Assembly: GCA_029009035.1 (NCBI GenBank)
Contig: JAQXJQ010000145.1
Coordinates: 1-7,900 of the forward strand
Length of the DNA stretch: 7,900 nucleotides
Origin: Oscillospiraceae bacterium
GTDB lineage: Bacteria; Bacillota; Clostridia; Oscillospirales; Oscillospiraceae
Reading direction: 5' to 3'
Position numbers and translations under genes: made by a program. The notes below the pieces were generated by a model. It saw only the letters and a list, made by a program, of their open reading frames with translations. It did no database searches and was not told where the DNA came from. This document shows positions 1 through 5,846 of this stretch, piece by piece (the stretch's first letter is position 1; every line of letters begins with the position of its first letter).

Positions 1-2
1 CA

Positions 3-1118
3 ATGAGCGAAGAAATTATGGAAATTGAACAGTCCTTTGCAGAGATGCTGGAGGAGTCGTTCAAAACTTTGAATACGGGGGATAAGGTCACTGGTACTGT
101 CGTTGCCATCACTCCGACCGAGGTTCAGGTCGAGCTTGGCAACAAGTATCCCGGCTATATTGCCATCGACGAGCTGAGCGACGATCCCACCGTCAAGGTT
201 GAGGACATTGCCAAGGTCGGCGAGGAGATCGAGTGCTACGTCATGCTGGTCAGCGATCGCGACTGCCTGGTCAAGCTGTCCAAGAAGCGTCTGGACGCCG
301 CCAAGAACTGGGAGACCATCGAGAACGCCGTGGAGAGCAAGGAAGTCCTCACCGGTGTCATCACCGACGAGAACAAGGGCGGCCTGGTGGCCAATGTCAA
401 GGGCATCCGTGTGTTCATCCCCGCCTCTCAGTCCGGCCAGCCCCGTGGCGCCGACCTGAGCTCCATGGTCAAGAGCACCGTTCAGCTGCGCATCACCGAG
501 GTCAACCGTGCCCGCCGCCGCGTGGTGGGTTCCATCCGTGCTGTGGCTTCCGAGGCCCGTGCCGCTGCCGCCGCCGCCGTTTGGGAGGGCATCGAGGTCG
601 GCAAGCACTATGCCGGTACCGTGAAGAGCCTGACCTCTTACGGCGCGTTTGTTGACATCGGCGGCGTGGACGGCATGGTCCATATCTCCGAGCTGTCCTG
701 GTCCCGCATCAAGAACCCCGCCGAGGTCGTCTCCGTGGGTGATCCCGTGGATGTGTACGTCATCTCCTTCGACCCCGAGAAGAAGAAGATCTCTCTGGGC
801 ATGAAGGATCACGCCCAGGAGCCCTGGACCGTGTTCACCACCCAGTACAGCGTGGGCGACGTTGCCAACGTCAAGGTCGTCAAGCTGATGACCTTCGGCG
901 CCTTTGCCGAGATCGTGCCCGGCGTGGACGGCCTGATCCACATCTCCCAGATCGCCGATCACCGCGTGGAGAAGCCCGGTGATGTTCTGAGCGAGGGCCA
1001 GAAGGTCGACGCCAAGATCATCGCCATCGATGAGGAGAACAAGAAGGTCTCCCTGTCCATCCGCGCTCTGCTGGAGCCCGTGGCTTCCGCTGAGGAAGAG
1101 GCTCCCGTGGAGGAGTGA
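3..1118 (+). CDS. rpsA: S1-domain RNA-binding protein (ribosomal protein S1 homologue; possibly C-terminal part of an IspH-S1 fusion)
   Basis: Four tandem S1 (OB-fold) RNA-binding domains are readable at about residues 26-99, 114-181, 196-269 and 283-357. Repeats 3 and 4 carry the classic YGAFVDIGGVDGMVHISEL and FGAFAEIVPGVDGLIHISQI signatures; repeats 1 and 2 are more divergent, as usual for Firmicute S1 homologues. The ends are acidic (MSEEIMEIEQ, ASAEEEAPVEE). Such proteins bind mRNA and associate with the 30S subunit. Codon use is strongly biased to GCC, AAG, GTC and CGC, which fits high expression. The codon before the ATG at position 3 would be NCA, which cannot be a stop, so the frame is open to the left edge. 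In many clostridia this protein is the C-terminal half of an IspH-S1 fusion, so this Met may be internal. The domain call is firm; the true start and any fusion cannot be seen here. Confidence 0.93.
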   Translation: MSEEIMEIEQSFAEMLEESFKTLNTGDKVTGTVVAITPTEVQVELGNKYPGYIAIDELSDDPTVKVEDIAKVGEEIECYVMLVSDRDCLVKLSKKRLDAAKNWETIENAVESKEVLTGVITDENKGGLVANVKGIRVFIPASQSGQPRGADLSSMVKSTVQLRITEVNRARRRVVGSIRAVASEARAAAAAAVWEGIEVGKHYAGTVKSLTSYGAFVDIGGVDGMVHISELSWSRIKNPAEVVSVGDPVDVYVISFDPEKKKISLGMKDHAQEPWTVFTTQYSVGDVANVKVVKLMTFGAFAEIVPGVDGLIHISQIADHRVEKPGDVLSEGQKVDAKIIAIDEENKKVSLSIRALLEPVASAEEEAPVEE

Positions 1119-1135
1119 TCTCCCGTTAAACTTCA

Positions 1136-1169
1136 AGAGGCTGCCGCGTTGCGGCAGCCTCTGTTTGTT
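1136..1169 (+). terminator. Rho-independent terminator or attenuator-like hairpin after the S1 gene
   Basis: There is a perfect 12-bp inverted repeat at 1136-1147 and 1151-1162 (AGAGGCTGCCGC / GCGGCAGCCTCT) with a 3-nt GTT loop. It is followed by GTTTGTT, a broken and rather weak U-tract. It starts 18 bp after the S1 stop. The next ribosome-binding site begins at 1171, leaving no room for a promoter after the hairpin, so partial read-through into the DUF362 gene is plausible. Confidence 0.8.
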
Positions 1170-1170
1170 C

Positions 1171-1177
1171 AAAGGTG
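1171..1177 (+). promoter_or_regulatory. Ribosome-binding site that favours the ATG start of the DUF362 gene
   Basis: AAAGGTG lies 6 nt before ATG 1184. GTG 1175 lies inside this Shine-Dalgarno-like sequence and TTG 1181 is too close to it, so ATG 1184 is the best of the three in-frame starts. Confidence 0.6.
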
Positions 1178-1183
1178 ATATTG

Positions 1184-2344
1184 ATGAATCCCGATGTTGT
1201 CATTACATCCTGCGCAGACTACTCCGAGGCGGAGGCTTGCGCCGCGCTGGAGCGTGTTCTGGCTCCCCTTGGCGGCCTCGAGTGGGTCAAGCCCGGTATG
1301 CGCATCGCCATCAAGGCCAATCTGGTGACCTTTATGAAGCCGGAAGGGGCAGCTACGACCCATCCCGGCCTGCTGTGCGCTCTGGTGCGTATGCTGACGG
1401 CCCGCGGTGCGCAGGCGGTGGTAGGCGACAGCCCCGGAGGGCTATACAACGCCGCCTTTGTGAACCGGGTCTATGCCGCCACCGGCATGAAAGCGGTGGA
1501 GGCGGCGGGAGGCAGCCTCAACCGAAATTTTGGGGAACGGGATGTGGAGTATCCGGAGGCTGTGGTATGCCGCAGCTTTCGTTATACCGCGTGGCTGGAC
1601 GAAGCGGACGCCATTATTGACTTCTGCAAGCTCAAGACCCACGGTATGATGGCGCTGAGCTGCGCCGCCAAAAATATGTTCGGTGTGATCCCCGGCACCA
1701 TGAAGCCGGAGTACCATTTCCGCTATCCCGATCCCAGGGACTTTGCCCGGATGATCGTGGACCTGGACGAGTTTTGTAAGCCCGTGCTCTCCATCGTGGA
1801 CGCGGTGGAGTGTATGGAGGGCAACGGACCCACCGGCGGAACGCCCCGGTATATGGGCGCGCTGATCGCCGGCGAAAACCCCCATAAGGTGGATCTGTTC
1901 TGCGCCCGGCTCATCGGATTGAGGCGGGAGGAGGTGCCCACCCTGGAGGCCGCTCTGGAGCGCGGCCTCATTCCGGAGAGTGCGGACAGCCTTACCGTGG
2001 TCGGTGAAGCTGGGACATTTTCCATCCCGGATTTCAAGCGGATCGAGACGGGGAACAGCCACCTGTTTAAGGGCGACGGTAAGCATCTGGGTTACAAACT
2101 GTTTGGCACGGTGCTGGACAAGCTGCTGTCACAAAAGCCGATGCTGAAGCCGGCGGACTGTGTGGGCTGCGGTGCCTGCGCCAATATTTGCCCGGCCAAG
2201 GCCATTGATATGGGCAGCGGAAAGCCGGATATCGACCGAAAAAAGTGCATCCGTTGCTTCTGCTGTCAGGAGTTCTGCCCCAAAAGCGCCATGGTGGTGC
2301 ACCGTACCGCGGTGGCAAGGCTTTTGAACCGAGATAAGAAATGA
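1184..2344 (+). CDS. DUF362 domain protein with C-terminal double [4Fe-4S] ferredoxin domain
   Basis: Translated from ATG 1184 the protein has 386 residues. The N-terminal ~310 residues match the DUF362 layout: an early KANLV motif, HPGLLCALV, VGDSPGG, then DFCKLKTHGMMALSCAAKNMFGV cut here to its core KLKTHGMM, and a SIVDAVECMEGNGPTGG stretch. The C-terminus has two CX2CX2CX3CP motifs, Cys326/329/332/336 and Cys355/358/361/365, expected to bind two [4Fe-4S] clusters. There is no signal peptide or membrane segment, so it is probably cytoplasmic. The family is usually annotated as an iron-sulfur or ferredoxin-like protein and its reaction is not established; an electron-transfer role is inference. 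The TGA stop is embedded in the Shine-Dalgarno sequence of deoC, so the two are probably translated from one mRNA. The family is clear but the physiological role is unknown. Confidence 0.9.
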   Translation: MNPDVVITSCADYSEAEACAALERVLAPLGGLEWVKPGMRIAIKANLVTFMKPEGAATTHPGLLCALVRMLTARGAQAVVGDSPGGLYNAAFVNRVYAATGMKAVEAAGGSLNRNFGERDVEYPEAVVCRSFRYTAWLDEADAIIDFCKLKTHGMMALSCAAKNMFGVIPGTMKPEYHFRYPDPRDFARMIVDLDEFCKPVLSIVDAVECMEGNGPTGGTPRYMGALIAGENPHKVDLFCARLIGLRREEVPTLEAALERGLIPESADSLTVVGEAGTFSIPDFKRIETGNSHLFKGDGKHLGYKLFGTVLDKLLSQKPMLKPADCVGCGACANICPAKAIDMGSGKPDIDRKKCIRCFCCQEFCPKSAMVVHRTAVARLLNRDKK

Positions 2345-2355
2345 GGTGAGCGCAG

Positions 2356-3012
2356 ATGGATCAAAGTAATATTCTTTCCAGGGTGGACCACACCCTGCTG
2401 CAGCAGACTGCCACATGGAGGGAGATCAAAACGATTTGCGATGACGCGGTTTCCTTTGGCTGCGCCAGCGTGTGCATCCCTGCTTCCTATGTGAAGCAGG
2501 CCGCGGAGTATCTTGAAGGAAAGATGGCGGTCTGCACCGTGATCGGGTTTCCCAACGGCTACTCCACCACCGCGGTCAAGGTGTTCGAGACCGGGGACGC
2601 CATCAAAAACGGCGCCGATGAGATCGACATGGTCATCAATATCGGCTGGGTCAAGGATGGCCGCTGGGACGATGTGGCCGCGGAGATCTCTGCGGTAAAG
2701 GCCGCCTGCGGGGAGCGTGTTTTGAAGGTCATCATCGAGACCTGCCTGCTCACCAATGAGGAGAAGATAAAAATGTGCCAGATCGTCTCCCGGAGCGGTG
2801 CGGACTACATCAAGACCTCCACGGGATTTTCCACCGGTGGCGCCACCCGGGAGGATGTGGCTCTCTTCAGGGCCAATGTGGCACCCCATGTGAAGATCAA
2901 GGCGGCCGGCGGCATTTCCAGCCTGCAGGACGCGGAGGATTTTCTGGCTCTGGGGGCTGACCGCCTGGGTACCAGCCGCATCGTAAAGATCGTCAAAGCT
3001 CAACAGGGTTAA
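2356..3012 (+). CDS. deoC: Deoxyribose-phosphate aldolase
   Basis: A class I aldolase of the DeoC family that reversibly cleaves 2-deoxy-D-ribose 5-phosphate to acetaldehyde and glyceraldehyde 3-phosphate in deoxynucleoside catabolism. At 218 residues it is close to the family's usual 210-260. Visible motifs are the N-terminal DHTLL, VCTVIGFPNG, EIDMVINIG with Asp91 (matching the conserved active-site Asp), YIKTSTGFSTGGAT with Lys153 as the Schiff-base lysine, and KIKAAGGI with Lys182 as the second active-site lysine. The C-terminus LGADRLGTSRIVKIV is the usual phosphate-binding end. GAGGTGA at 2343-2349, overlapping the upstream stop, precedes ATG 2356 by 6 nt. It follows the DUF362 gene by 11 bp; no other deoxynucleoside genes (deoA, deoB, deoD, pdp) are visible, so the pairing is not explained by pathway. 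It looks intact. Confidence 0.97.
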   Translation: MDQSNILSRVDHTLLQQTATWREIKTICDDAVSFGCASVCIPASYVKQAAEYLEGKMAVCTVIGFPNGYSTTAVKVFETGDAIKNGADEIDMVINIGWVKDGRWDDVAAEISAVKAACGERVLKVIIETCLLTNEEKIKMCQIVSRSGADYIKTSTGFSTGGATREDVALFRANVAPHVKIKAAGGISSLQDAEDFLALGADRLGTSRIVKIVKAQQG

Positions 3013-3056
3013 AAAACAAGAGCAAAGCGGGCACATCCGCTTTGCTCTTGTTTTTT
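3011..3056. terminator. Bidirectional Rho-independent terminator shared by deoC and the convergent DUF4364 gene
   Basis: A perfect 20-bp inverted repeat, 3011-3030 against 3037-3056, has a 6-nt loop (GCACAT). It has six A at its left end and six T at its right end, so it gives hairpin plus U-tract on both strands. The deoC TAA (3010-3012) and the DUF4364 TAA (3057-3055 on the minus strand) both run into the stem ends. Confidence 0.95.
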
Positions 3057-3594
3057 ACTCATTTTCTTCTGCCTCTTCTGCCAGAAGTACGCCAAGAATT
3101 CCGTTGTAGATCCGCCCGGGGTGGTCGGAAAAGCGCCGGGCAATGTCTTTGCCGTCCTCCTCACTGCCTGCCAGCAGGGAGAGGGAGAAGATGCTGCCCT
3201 GGTCATCATCCAGCCGCAGCTTGACGATCACATTGCCGCCCCCTATGGGGATGATCTCGCTTTGCACCTGTGCCTTGCGCTTCAGTGCGGCGTTGAGGGG
3301 GGCGAGACGCTGGTCGCAGCGCTTCCGGATCACGGGGGAGAGGCTGCTCTCCAGATCCAGGCTCAGCTTGCGGCCCTTTTCCGTGGCGATATAAAACTCA
3401 TCCTTCTTCTCCGCATGGCCGTTTTCCAACAGTTCCGCCACGCCTTCCGCATAGAGGAAATAGTCCACACCGTCATCGCACATAACGAGATCTGTGAGCG
3501 TACTGAAGTCAATGGGCGCCGCCACATGGGCCAGCACATAGAGGGTGAGCATCTTGATATCCAGCTTCCCCTGAATAAAACCGATTCGTGCCAA
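3055..3594 (-). CDS. DUF4364 family protein (winged-helix-type putative regulator)
   Basis: This 179-residue protein resembles the DUF4364 family of clostridia. The N-terminal ~75 residues have a winged-helix-like pattern: KLDIKMLTLYVLAHV, then STLTDLVM, then YFLYAEGVAELLENGHAEK and a FYIATEKGRK beta-wing-like segment. The C-terminal half (about 105-170) is predicted beta-rich: IIPIGGGNVIVKLRLDDD, IFSLSLLAG. No enzyme motif, signal peptide or membrane segment is seen. The start is TTG 3594, supported by AAAGGAGG at 3609-3602 with 7-nt spacing. It lies downstream of the SleC-like cluster on the same strand but has its own promoter-like sequence, whose -35 overlaps the stop of the gene before it. 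Molecular function is unknown; a DNA-binding role is inferred from the fold-like pattern only. Confidence 0.85.
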   Translation of the reverse strand: MARIGFIQGKLDIKMLTLYVLAHVAAPIDFSTLTDLVMCDDGVDYFLYAEGVAELLENGHAEKKDEFYIATEKGRKLSLDLESSLSPVIRKRCDQRLAPLNAALKRKAQVQSEIIPIGGGNVIVKLRLDDDQGSIFSLSLLAGSEEDGKDIARRFSDHPGRIYNGILGVLLAEEAEENE

Positions 3595-3601
3595 GCCGAT
3601 C

Positions 3602-3609
3602 CCTCCTTT
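3602..3609 (-). promoter_or_regulatory. Ribosome-binding site deciding the TTG start of the DUF4364 gene
   Basis: On the minus strand AAAGGAGG, a near-perfect Shine-Dalgarno sequence, lies 7 nt upstream of TTG 3594. The first in-frame ATG would be Met15 of the protein, in the middle of the conserved KLDIKMLTLYVL helix, so the TTG start is preferred. Confidence 0.75.
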
Positions 3610-3629
3610 GCAACAGCTTTTGCGTATCT

Positions 3630-3657
3630 ATTATATCAAAAAAAGCTGGATTTACAA
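3630..3657 (-). promoter_or_regulatory. Sigma-A-type promoter for the DUF4364 gene
   Basis: On the minus strand a perfect TATAAT (3635-3630) follows TTGTAA (3657-3652) at a 16-bp spacing. The -35 overlaps the TAA stop of the upstream peptidoglycan-binding gene. An inverted repeat CAGCTTTT/AAAAGCTG (3614-3621 and 3641-3648) flanks the -10. Confidence 0.65.
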
Positions 3658-4170
3658 GGCCAAAGTGTGAAATGCTCTTCGGGCCACCAGCGCCCGGTAT
3701 AGATGGGACAAAAACGCCCAGGTGGCACGGTCCAGATTACCCGTCACATCCAGCCCGGTCAGCTGCTGGATGACGCGTAAATTCCGCCGGGTCGCATCCG
3801 AATTGCGCCCATTCACCTCCGTGCGTTCCAGATTGACGATCTCGGGGAGCAGGGAATTGAGCATGACCTGAACGATAAATACCTCCGGCGAGCTTTCCTG
3901 CCCGGAGACATTGTGGCTGCCGCCGGCGAATACGCTGAGCAGTGGGGGAATGTCAGACTGCAGCAGGTTGAGGTAGTAGGCTGCTGTGATGGCGTCCCAG
4001 GTGCGCTGGTTCACCACGCCTGTGACCGGCAGGCCCAGATCCCGCTGAAAGACCATCACCGCCTCCAGAGTCAGCTCGTCAAACAAACCGCTCTCCGCCA
4101 AACGGGGGAGGTTGGAGTTGGTCCTGGCCAGCCGATCCAGCATGTGCTGCAAGCTTTGAATGGGATTCAT
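3652..4170 (-). CDS. Peptidoglycan-binding protein with two PG_binding_1-like domains (SleC-cluster gene 3)
   Basis: This 172-residue protein consists almost wholly of two peptidoglycan-binding repeats. Repeat 1 (about 1-66) reads SLQHMLDRLAR, FDELTLEAVMVFQRDLGLP, TGVVNQRTWDAI. Repeat 2 (about 96-160) reads VFIVQVMLNSLL, NSDATRRNLRVIQQLTGLD, TGNLDRATWAFL. This is the usual three-helix pattern with the final T-G-x-x-[DN]-x-x-T-W. No catalytic domain or signal peptide is present. The start codon overlaps the stop of the catalytic gene by one base (TAATG), implying translational coupling and similar stoichiometry. It may tether or assist the cortex-lytic partner on spore peptidoglycan; that role is inferred from context. 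The two domains are more diverged from each other than those in the preceding gene. Confidence 0.88.
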   Translation of the reverse strand: MNPIQSLQHMLDRLARTNSNLPRLAESGLFDELTLEAVMVFQRDLGLPVTGVVNQRTWDAITAAYYLNLLQSDIPPLLSVFAGGSHNVSGQESSPEVFIVQVMLNSLLPEIVNLERTEVNGRNSDATRRNLRVIQQLTGLDVTGNLDRATWAFLSHLYRALVARRAFHTLAL

Positions 4171-5369
4171 TATGCCTCACTCCTTTCATCCGAACCGCCG
4201 TATCGTAGGTCGTAGCCCGGGAACTGTCCCGAAAGCAGGTTTTGGCGGATGCTCTCCGCCGCGGTGGGCAGACGGATGCCCTGTTCCTGCTCCAGTGCCT
4301 CGGCCGCTGCCAGATAATCCTGATACAGCGCCCGCCATGTGGCCTGATCCACCCGTCCGGTGGGTTCGAGACCGAAATACCGCTGGGCGGCAATGACTGC
4401 CTGCCTGGTGGCGGGACCGAAGATCCCATCGATCTGAAGTCGGGGGAACTCGTTGTTCACCTGGCTGATGATGGAAATAAAATACTGCAAGCCCGACACC
4501 TCGATCCCGCGGCTGCCCTCCTGCAGCACCGTGGAGTTGGCTGTCGGCTTCACCTGATAGAAGCGCTGGCCCTCGCTGATCAGCTCCGACAGGTCGGTCA
4601 CCCCCACATAGAGGAAGACCAGTTTATACCAGGTGCCTTTTCCCACCACGCCGTCCGGAGTCAGGCCAAAAATGCTCTGGAACTTCCGCACGGCATTCTC
4701 CGTCTGTGGGCCGAAAATGCCGTCTACCGGGGTGATGCGGGGGATGGCGGGGTAGTCCTGCCCGATGCGGTTGAGCATGACCTGCAGGATGGTGACATAG
4801 TCTCCGCTGGAGCCCAGACGCAGAGGATAACCGGGATAGGAGCTTTGGATGTCCTGTATGGGGGCATTGGTGACGATCTCGATGTCGTCCCCGTAATAGT
4901 GCCGCAGGATATCTATGCTGTTGTAACCCTGACGGGCCAGATCCTCGCTGCCCCATTGGGACAATCCCTCGCAGGTGACGGTAGTACCGTTGCAGAAGCG
5001 GGCTGACAGGGGCTCCACTGTGCCCTTGCGCCGGATATAGGAGTCAAACAGCTCATCCACCAGCGCATCAATGTTCTCAAATGTGCTGCGTCCGCGGATA
5101 AACTTCTGGTCTGTGGCGGTGGAACTGGTAATGTCGAAATCATACCCGCGGCTGCGGTAATACTCGGTATAGACCCGATTGAGGGCAAAGGAGATCTGCG
5201 CCAGAATGTTTGCCCGCAGAGCAGACTCGTTCCATGTGGGGTAGACCTCGCTTGAGGCCACATTTTTGATGTAATCGGGAAAGGTCACCGCGACATTCTC
5301 GGCGGGTTGATTGGCAGGCCCGAGGTGGACGGTGATATAGCGGGGGATATAAGGCGTGACGACAGGCAT
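4170..5369 (-). CDS. SleC-like spore cortex-lytic enzyme core: SpoIID-like domain plus two peptidoglycan-binding domains
   Basis: The 399-residue protein aligns by eye with the mature part of clostridial SleC. Residues ~10-165 form a SpoIID/LytB-like region: YITVHLGPA, then DYIKNVASSEVYPTW with Glu41 at the position of the SpoIID catalytic acid, ALRANILAQISFALNRVYTE, FCNGTTVTCEGLSQWG, and HYYGDDIEIV. Two PG_binding_1 domains follow, ~181-253 (LGSSGDYVTILQVMLNRIG ... GIFGPQTENAVRKFQ ... GKGTWYKL) and ~283-351 (GSRGIEVSGLQYFISII ... GIFGPATRQAVIAAQ ... DQATWRAL). The last ~45 residues are polar and charged. SleC degrades cortex peptidoglycan during germination. No signal peptide is seen. GGAGGGG precedes ATG 5369, 11 bp after the stop of the previous gene. 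Unlike characterised SleC it lacks a fused N-terminal pre/pro region, which seems to be the preceding gene. Exact hydrolytic activity is not proven by sequence. Confidence 0.88.
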   Translation of the reverse strand: MPVVTPYIPRYITVHLGPANQPAENVAVTFPDYIKNVASSEVYPTWNESALRANILAQISFALNRVYTEYYRSRGYDFDITSSTATDQKFIRGRSTFENIDALVDELFDSYIRRKGTVEPLSARFCNGTTVTCEGLSQWGSEDLARQGYNSIDILRHYYGDDIEIVTNAPIQDIQSSYPGYPLRLGSSGDYVTILQVMLNRIGQDYPAIPRITPVDGIFGPQTENAVRKFQSIFGLTPDGVVGKGTWYKLVFLYVGVTDLSELISEGQRFYQVKPTANSTVLQEGSRGIEVSGLQYFISIISQVNNEFPRLQIDGIFGPATRQAVIAAQRYFGLEPTGRVDQATWRALYQDYLAAAEALEQEQGIRLPTAAESIRQNLLSGQFPGYDLRYGGSDERSEA

Positions 5370-5380
5370 CTGACCCCTCC

Positions 5381-5767
5381 TTACAGCGGCTGTGGCGTAA
5401 CGGTGGTGAGATCGCTCTCCGTACGCCCTTCGTCAGACAAAGGGAGCATGGGCACATCCTGTACCGTCTCCACGCCCGGGAAGATCTGCAGGTCGTGAAA
5501 AACCGCCAGCTGATACCCGGGGTGATCCACCACCAGATTGTACCTGTAAAACGGAGCGCTGCCGTTTCCCGGCGTCAGGCTGCCGGATTCCGCCGGCGCG
5601 ACAAGGGTAATGGGGCCTGCCACACCGCTCTCATCGGTCAGTCGCGTGGCCAGCAGCCGCTGCCGTCCGTCGTTCTCCGTCAGGGACACGATCACCACGG
5701 CGTTGGAGATGGGCAGCTGTGCTCTGGAGAGAAAGACCCGAACAAGTAAGGTTCCTGTTTGTTCCAT
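5381..5767 (-). CDS. SleC N-terminal (pre/pro-like) domain encoded as a separate protein
   Basis: This 128-residue protein resembles the N-terminal region of clostridial SleC: TGTLLVRVFLSRAQLPISNA, VIVSLTEN, then a linker, FYRYNLVVDHPGYQLAVFHD and LQIFPGVETVQDVPMLPL. The pattern (value-added beta sandwich with PISNAVV, GYQ and a final LPL) is that of carboxypeptidase-regulatory-like domains. No catalytic residues, signal peptide or membrane segment are seen. It is the first gene of the minus-strand cluster, starting at ATG 5767 with AAGGAGG (5782-5776) 8 nt upstream. It ends at TAA 11 bp before the SpoIID-like gene and in a different frame. In single-chain SleC this region precedes the proteolytic maturation site. 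A folding aid or inhibitor acting in trans is possible but is inference. Confidence 0.75.
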   Translation of the reverse strand: MEQTGTLLVRVFLSRAQLPISNAVVIVSLTENDGRQRLLATRLTDESGVAGPITLVAPAESGSLTPGNGSAPFYRYNLVVDHPGYQLAVFHDLQIFPGVETVQDVPMLPLSDEGRTESDLTTVTPQPL

Positions 5768-5790
5768 AGAATTCGCCTCCTTATCAAATC

Positions 5791-5818
5791 ATTCTATGCC
5801 CCGCGCCCGAAGTTATTT
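5791..5818 (-). promoter_or_regulatory. Putative sporulation-sigma (SigE/SigK-like) promoter of the SleC-like cluster
   Basis: On the minus strand CATAGAAT (5798-5791) fits the mother-cell sigma -10 pattern CATANNNT. AAATAAC (5818-5812), with an ATA core, lies 13 bp upstream as a poor SigE-like -35. The transcript would start only a few bases before the Shine-Dalgarno sequence at 5782. No sigma-A promoter is evident on this strand in the 134-bp intergenic region. The -10 match is good and the -35 weak. Confidence 0.4.
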
Positions 5819-5827
5819 CCTGTTTCT

Positions 5828-5846
5828 TTGTTAAAAAGTTTGACAA
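5828..5846. promoter_or_regulatory. Putative Rex operator overlapping the rex promoter
   Basis: TTGTTAA (5828-5834) and TTGACAA (5840-5846) form an imperfect palindrome; with the inner bases, 7 of 8 positions per half-site agree. Clostridial Rex sites are typically TTGTTAA-N4-TTAACAA; here the spacer is 5 rather than 4. The right half-site contains the -35 hexamer TTGACA, so binding would block the promoter. Confidence 0.5.

Noticed and set aside
1442..2086. Open frame of 214 codons on the minus strand opposite the DUF362 gene
   Set aside because: It has no domain and no convincing ribosome-binding site, and the sense strand has conserved DUF362 motifs and two iron-sulfur motifs.
2266..3036. 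Open frame of 256 codons on the minus strand opposite deoC
   Set aside because: It overlaps an unmistakable deoC with active-site lysines, and its start lies in the terminator hairpin.
3121..3702. Open frame of 193 codons on the plus strand opposite the DUF4364 gene
   Set aside because: The minus-strand reading has a family match, a strong Shine-Dalgarno sequence and a sigma-A promoter; the plus frame also runs through that promoter.
4242..5006. Open frame of 254 codons on the plus strand opposite the SleC-like core
   Set aside because: The opposite strand encodes clear SpoIID-like and PG-binding domains. The plus-strand product has no recognisable motif.
5369..5381. Frameshift or pseudogene explanation for the split between the SleC N-terminal domain and core
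   Set aside because: The first gene ends in TAA, and the second has its own strong GGAGGGG ribosome-binding site at good spacing. Both domains look intact. A sequencing error cannot be fully excluded because a frame change could join them, so it is kept only as the refuting test.
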